Source: an uncultured Mucispirillum sp.
GTDB taxonomy: Bacteria > Chrysiogenota > Deferribacteres > Deferribacterales > Mucispirillaceae
Direction of reading: 5' to 3'
DNA: 8,815 nucleotides
Assembly (NCBI GenBank): GCA_945947845.1
Contig: CAMEZN010000048.1
Span: forward strand, 1-8,815
In this document: positions 5,775 to 8,815 of the stretch, piece by piece
How the letters are laid out: each line of letters starts with the position of its first letter
Numbering within the stretch: position 1 is the stretch's first letter
Notes under the pieces: model-generated
Databases searched by the model: none
The model's input: only the letters and a program-made list of their open reading frames with translations
What the model was told of the DNA's origin: nothing
Program-made: the position numbers and the translations under genes

Positions 5775-7142
5775 ATGGCTAATAATGATAAAATTGCTTC
5801 ATGGCAGCATATTTTCAATGAAATAAAAGATAAAATAAATGACAGCGAAGTATTAAAATGGATAAAAGATTTAAAAATTGTATCTATTGAAGCGAATACT
5901 ATCACATTAGAATCACCAAATAAATATATAAAATACTGGGTAGAAGACCATTATTTAGATTATCTTAAAGATATTTTAAAAAATTCATACCATATTGATG
6001 CTAATATTAAGATAACATTAAAAGGAAATTCTGATACAGAAAAAGATAAATCATCTAATAATAGTAATGATAAAAAAGAAGATAAACAAAACTATAATAA
6101 TGATTATTACAGCATACCTTTAAATAAACAATATACATTTGAAACATTTGTTGCAGGTAAATCTAACAGGTTTGCTTATGCAGCATGTATGAATGCAGCA
6201 AAAGGGTTTGAAAGGCTTAATAACCCTATTTATATTCATGGAGATGTAGGTCTTGGTAAAACTCACCTTATGCATGCAGTAGGAAACCAAATGCGAATAA
6301 ATTTTCCTAAAAAAAATGTGCTTTGTGTTACAGGCGAGCTTTATTTAAGAGAGTTTGTTAAATCAATGCAAAATAAAAAAATAGCTGAATTTAATGAAAA
6401 ATATGATGCTATTGATGTTCTTCTTTTTGATGATGTGCAGTTTATTTCAAAAGGCGATGCTACAATGGACGAATTCTTTTTTCTTTTTACAAAGCTATAC
6501 AGCAATGATAAACAGATTATATTGACTTCTAACTCGCTGCCTGATGATATAACTAATCTTGATAGAAGATTATGCAGTAGATTTCAAAGCGGTTTAATAG
6601 TAGAAATAGGAACACCATCTGTTGATGAAAAAATAGCTATTATAGAGAATTATTTAAAAATTAATAAATATTATATCAGTGATGAAGTTATAAGGTTTGT
6701 AGCAGAAAACATTAAATCTGACAGCACAAGAGATTTACTTGGCATAATAAATACAATAGTTGTTAAAGGCCAGCTTTATAATATAGAAATCACAGTTGAA
6801 TATATACAAAATGAACTTAAAAACTTTTTTCTGCAAAGGGATAGAGTTCTTTCTCCTAATGATATAATTCAGATTGTATGTGATTACTATAATATTAAAC
6901 TTGTGGATATGCAGTCAAAAAGCAGAGCAGTTAATATCGTTATTCCAAGGAATATGGCTATTTATCTTATTTATAAAAATACACCTTCTTCTTTGGCTTC
7001 AATTGGTGCTGTTTTTAACAGAGACCATTCTACAATTAAAAACTCTATAAGCAGGATAGATAAGGATATTAAAAATAATAACGACTATACAGTTAACACA
7101 TTAAAAGAATTGTCTAATAGAATGAAAGTTTTCCAAAGATAA
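5775..7142 (+). CDS. dnaA: Chromosomal replication initiator protein DnaA
   Basis: DnaA binds DnaA boxes at oriC, forms an ATP-bound filament and melts the origin. The 455-aa length is normal. Domain I spans about 1-85 (WQHIFNEIKDKI...YIKYWVEDHY). A short polar linker rich in Asn, Lys and Asp follows (about 86-112). AAA+ domain III holds Walker A GDVGLGKT (156-163), Walker B VLLFDD (215-220), sensor 1 ILTSN (249-253), the arginine finger region RLCSRF (265-270) and the sensor 2 Arg319 in STRDLLG. Domain IV (about 355-455) has SKSRAVNIVIPRNMAIYL and the signature FNRDHSTI (414-421). That signature is one residue shorter than the usual FGGRDHSTV. Sensor 1 has Asn253 where Asp is usual. GGAG at 5763-5766 supports the start. 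The gene sits directly before the putative origin and dnaN. Confidence 0.97.
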   Translation: MANNDKIASWQHIFNEIKDKINDSEVLKWIKDLKIVSIEANTITLESPNKYIKYWVEDHYLDYLKDILKNSYHIDANIKITLKGNSDTEKDKSSNNSNDKKEDKQNYNNDYYSIPLNKQYTFETFVAGKSNRFAYAACMNAAKGFERLNNPIYIHGDVGLGKTHLMHAVGNQMRINFPKKNVLCVTGELYLREFVKSMQNKKIAEFNEKYDAIDVLLFDDVQFISKGDATMDEFFFLFTKLYSNDKQIILTSNSLPDDITNLDRRLCSRFQSGLIVEIGTPSVDEKIAIIENYLKINKYYISDEVIRFVAENIKSDSTRDLLGIINTIVVKGQLYNIEITVEYIQNELKNFFLQRDRVLSPNDIIQIVCDYYNIKLVDMQSKSRAVNIVIPRNMAIYLIYKNTPSSLASIGAVFNRDHSTIKNSISRIDKDIKNNNDYTVNTLKELSNRMKVFQR

Positions 7143-7161
7143 TAAAAAAGATATTAAATAC

Positions 7162-7170
7162 TTATCAACA
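7162..7170 (+). other. Near-consensus DnaA box TTATCAACA
   Basis: It differs from TTATCCACA at one position (A for C at position 6). It stands 19 nt after the dnaA stop, in the same orientation as the perfect box 245 nt downstream. It may be a weak site or chance in AT-rich DNA. Confidence 0.4.
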
Positions 7171-7288
7171 GGTTATTACAAGTAAATATCATTATTTATT
7201 AATAAGTTATAAAGTTATTAAAATTACACTTATATTTATTTTTTATAAATCGCAGTATTAATTTGTAAAATTTATGGTTTATTATAAA

Positions 7289-7403
7289 AATATTAAACAA
7301 AATTCTTGAAATTTTATAATATTTTATTTAAAATTCTGCTTTAAAATAACAAATTATTATTGCTAAAATTTATTATAAAATATATAATTTTTAATGTTTA
7401 TTT
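7289..7403. other. Extremely AT-rich segment; candidate DNA unwinding element
   Basis: The stretch is almost only A and T, and it lies immediately before the perfect DnaA box. Such low-stability DNA next to a box is the usual place of strand opening. The whole window is AT-rich, so the contrast with coding DNA is real but moderate. Confidence 0.45.
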
Positions 7404-7421
7404 GAGTTATCCACAACTCAA
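7402..7421. repeat. Perfect DnaA box inside a 7-bp inverted repeat
   Basis: TTGAGTT (7402-7408) and AACTCAA (7415-7421) are exact reverse complements around ATCCAC. The exact DnaA box TTATCCACA (7407-7415, plus strand) spans the loop and the inner ends of both arms. As a hairpin it would have a 7-bp stem and a 6-nt loop. It is 67 nt before the dnaN start. Confidence 0.7.
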
Positions 7422-7488
7422 TAACAATAACAAACTTTTATATATATAAGCAAATAAATTTTGCAGGCTTATATTTAATGAGGTAATT

Positions 7489-8601
7489 ATGCATTTTTCA
7501 GTTATTAAAGAAGACATATTAAAATACTTACAATATGCAAATAGTTTTACTAATCCAAAAGGTTTAAACGATATTCTTCAAAATATTTACATGGAAGCAG
7601 AAAATAATATGGTTAATATAAAAGCAACCAATTATCAAATGGGTTTTTCATGTAACTTTGAAGTTCACAATGTAGAAAGAGAAGGCAGAATTACTGTAAG
7701 TTGTAGAAAGCTTTTAGATATTATAAAAGAGCTTCCAGATGGAGCATTAATAGATTTTCAATATGATGATACAAGGTTAAATGTAATATGTGGTAAATCA
7801 AAATTTAAACTTTCAACAATACCATCAGAAAACTTTCCATCTATGGGAGAAATTATACAAGAGTATTATCTTAAAATAGATTCATCAGATTTAATAACAC
7901 TTTTAAAAAGAACAGTTTTTTGCATATTAAATGACTCTCAAAAACTTGAATATACTGGTGCACAGTTTACAGTAAATAGAGATGTTTTAGAAGTATCAGC
8001 AACAGGTATGCAAAGAGTTGCAATTGCATCTGCAAAATTTGATACTGAATACTCTAATGATTTTACAGTTAATATTCCTAAAAAAACAGTATCTGAAATT
8101 ATAAGAGTTTTTGAAAATAAAGGTCCAATAGAAATAGAAACAGATAGAAGGCAGATATCATTTAAAGCTGATAATATTACAGTATATTCTAAATTAATAG
8201 AAAAGTTTGTTAAAAATATAGACAGGCTATTTATGGCTGAAAAATATCCAATAAAAGCTAAAATAGACAGAAAATCATTTATTGAAGCATCTAAAAGGGT
8301 TTCTGCTATTACCAGTGAAGAAACACCTGGTATTATATTAGAATTTGATAAATCATCACTTAAAATGTCAAGCCTTGAAACAATATATGGTGAAGGTTCT
8401 GAAATAATTGACATATTAGATTTTAATACTGAAAATTTTGAAATTATATTAAATGCAAGGCATGTAAATGAAATATTAAATATTATTGAAACAGAAGATT
8501 TTACACTTGAAATGAGTGATAAACGTTCTCCTGTTTTAATTACTCCAAGTGATAATAATTATAGATATTTAGTTGTTCCTATATCTATTGATAAAATATA
8601 A
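7489..8601 (+). CDS. dnaN: DNA polymerase III beta subunit (sliding clamp)
   Basis: The 370-aa product is the ring-shaped clamp that holds DNA polymerase III and other enzymes on DNA. The length fits three repeated domains of about 120 residues each. Recognisable clamp stretches include RITVSCRKLLDIIKELPDG (67-85), LNVICGKSKFKLSTIPSENFPSM (about 97-119), and the domain 2 pattern TGAQFTVNRDVLEVSATGMQRVAIA, where clamps commonly have 'GvlfE...g.L.lvATDghRLa'. The later SPVLITPSDNNYRYLVVPI matches the C-terminal 'sP..i.......y.ylvmPi' end. The C-terminal SIDKI is a little longer than the usual ending shortly after 'MP'. GAGGT at 7480-7484 supports the start. Two stop codons follow in tandem (8599-8604), then recF begins, so dnaN and recF are probably one transcript. 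Confidence 0.95.
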   Translation: MHFSVIKEDILKYLQYANSFTNPKGLNDILQNIYMEAENNMVNIKATNYQMGFSCNFEVHNVEREGRITVSCRKLLDIIKELPDGALIDFQYDDTRLNVICGKSKFKLSTIPSENFPSMGEIIQEYYLKIDSSDLITLLKRTVFCILNDSQKLEYTGAQFTVNRDVLEVSATGMQRVAIASAKFDTEYSNDFTVNIPKKTVSEIIRVFENKGPIEIETDRRQISFKADNITVYSKLIEKFVKNIDRLFMAEKYPIKAKIDRKSFIEASKRVSAITSEETPGIILEFDKSSLKMSSLETIYGEGSEIIDILDFNTENFEIILNARHVNEILNIIETEDFTLEMSDKRSPVLITPSDNNYRYLVVPISIDKI

Positions 8602-8604
8602 TAA

Positions 8605-8815
8605 ATGTATGTATCTAATTTAAAGCTTATAAATTTACGAAATCATACTAATTCTTTTTTTGAACTTAGTAATGAAACATTATTTATAGGTGATAATGGT
8701 TCAGGTAAAACAACAATACTTGAATCATTATATATACTTTTTGGTCTTAGAAGTTTTAAAAAACAGCCTTTATCTTCTGCTGTTACTTTTAATGAAGATT
8801 TTTTCAGAATTGAAA
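8605..8815 (+). CDS. recF: DNA replication and repair protein RecF, N-terminal part (runs off right edge)
   Basis: Seventy residues are visible. MYVSNLKLINLRNHTNSFFEL matches the usual RecF opening 'MYl..L.L.nFRNy'. The Walker A motif is GDNGSGKTTILESLY (29-43), and FGLRSFKK (46-53) matches the 'l.lgrSfRt' stretch that follows it. RecF is an SMC/ABC-type ATPase that, with RecO and RecR, helps load RecA at single-strand gaps behind replication forks. The start lies 3 nt after the first dnaN stop and is in the same frame, with no clear Shine-Dalgarno, so translation probably depends on ribosomes ending dnaN. The dnaA-dnaN-recF order is the classical origin arrangement. The rest of the gene is outside the window. 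Confidence 0.93.
   Translation, partial: MYVSNLKLINLRNHTNSFFELSNETLFIGDNGSGKTTILESLYILFGLRSFKKQPLSSAVTFNEDFFRIE

Larger units (their letters stand above)
7143..7488. other. Putative chromosomal replication origin (oriC) between dnaA and dnaN
   Basis: This 346-nt non-coding stretch separates dnaA from dnaN, the commonest place for a bacterial origin. It holds one exact DnaA box TTATCCACA (7407-7415), one near-match TTATCAACA (7162-7170), and between them an extremely AT-rich run suited to duplex opening; I count 9 G/C bases in 7301-7400. No coding frame is supported in it. I see no strong dnaA terminator. A promoter for dnaN is likely here too, but no good -35/-10 pair stands out. Assignment rests on gene context and the boxes; GC skew over the genome was not available. 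Confidence 0.75.

Noticed and set aside
7143..7488. CRISPR, tRNA or insertion-sequence remnants in the origin region
   Set aside because: No evenly spaced repeats, no cloverleaf and no transposase-like frame; only A/T-rich DNA with the boxes described.
7938..8414. Long open frame on the minus strand within dnaN (158 codons)
   Set aside because: It is fully antisense to a confidently identified gene, has no family-like motifs and no visible ribosome site. It is an effect of A/T-biased codons.

Overview
The window is an AT-rich piece of a Gram-negative bacterial chromosome that contains the probable replication origin, flanked by dnaA and dnaN, with the start of recF at the right edge. Several features suggest a low-GC Gram-negative lineage: codons strongly biased to A/T endings, a ResB/CcsBA-type (System II) cytochrome c maturation protein, and a probable outer-membrane barrel protein. 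The long (292 aa) PurC argues against Campylobacterota, which as I recall carry a shorter form. My best guess is Deferribacterota (Mucispirillum-like). That placement is inference, not something the sequence proves.

Left block, minus strand (1-1758). From right to left come an Lrp/AsnC-family regulator, a family 2 glycosyltransferase that starts 4 nt after the regulator's stop, a 12-bp inverted repeat that may end that transcript, and the N-terminal 135 residues of a ResB/CcsBA-like membrane protein that runs off the left edge. The regulator gene has a good sigma70-like promoter and a clear Shine-Dalgarno sequence.

Divergent spacer (1759-1988). It holds the lrp promoter, a perfect 16-bp palindrome (1900-1915), TATAAT-like hexamers, and a strong Shine-Dalgarno that places the purC start at 1989. 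The palindrome could be an operator for the neighbouring Lrp-type regulator.

Right block, plus strand (1989-8815). purC is followed by a clear hairpin terminator. A three-gene run then leads into dnaA. First is a 615-aa protein that resembles the rear two-thirds of a PEP-synthase/rifampin-phosphotransferase-type enzyme; it lacks most of the ATP-binding domain and has Tyr where the phosphorylated His should be. Next is a signal-peptide-bearing, probably beta-barrel envelope protein whose gene overlaps the first. Then comes dnaA.

The 346-nt gap between dnaA and dnaN is the likely oriC. It has one perfect DnaA box set inside a 7-bp inverted repeat, one near-box, and a stretch of about 9% GC that could be the unwinding element. 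dnaN and recF follow, separated by 3 nt. DnaA would open the origin, the clamp (DnaN) would load on new forks, and RecF would act in gap repair.

The least ordinary items are the degenerate PEP-utilising-enzyme-like protein upstream of dnaA, the hairpin-embedded DnaA box, and a one-residue shortening in the DnaA domain IV signature. I see no mobile element, CRISPR array, tRNA or rRNA gene.
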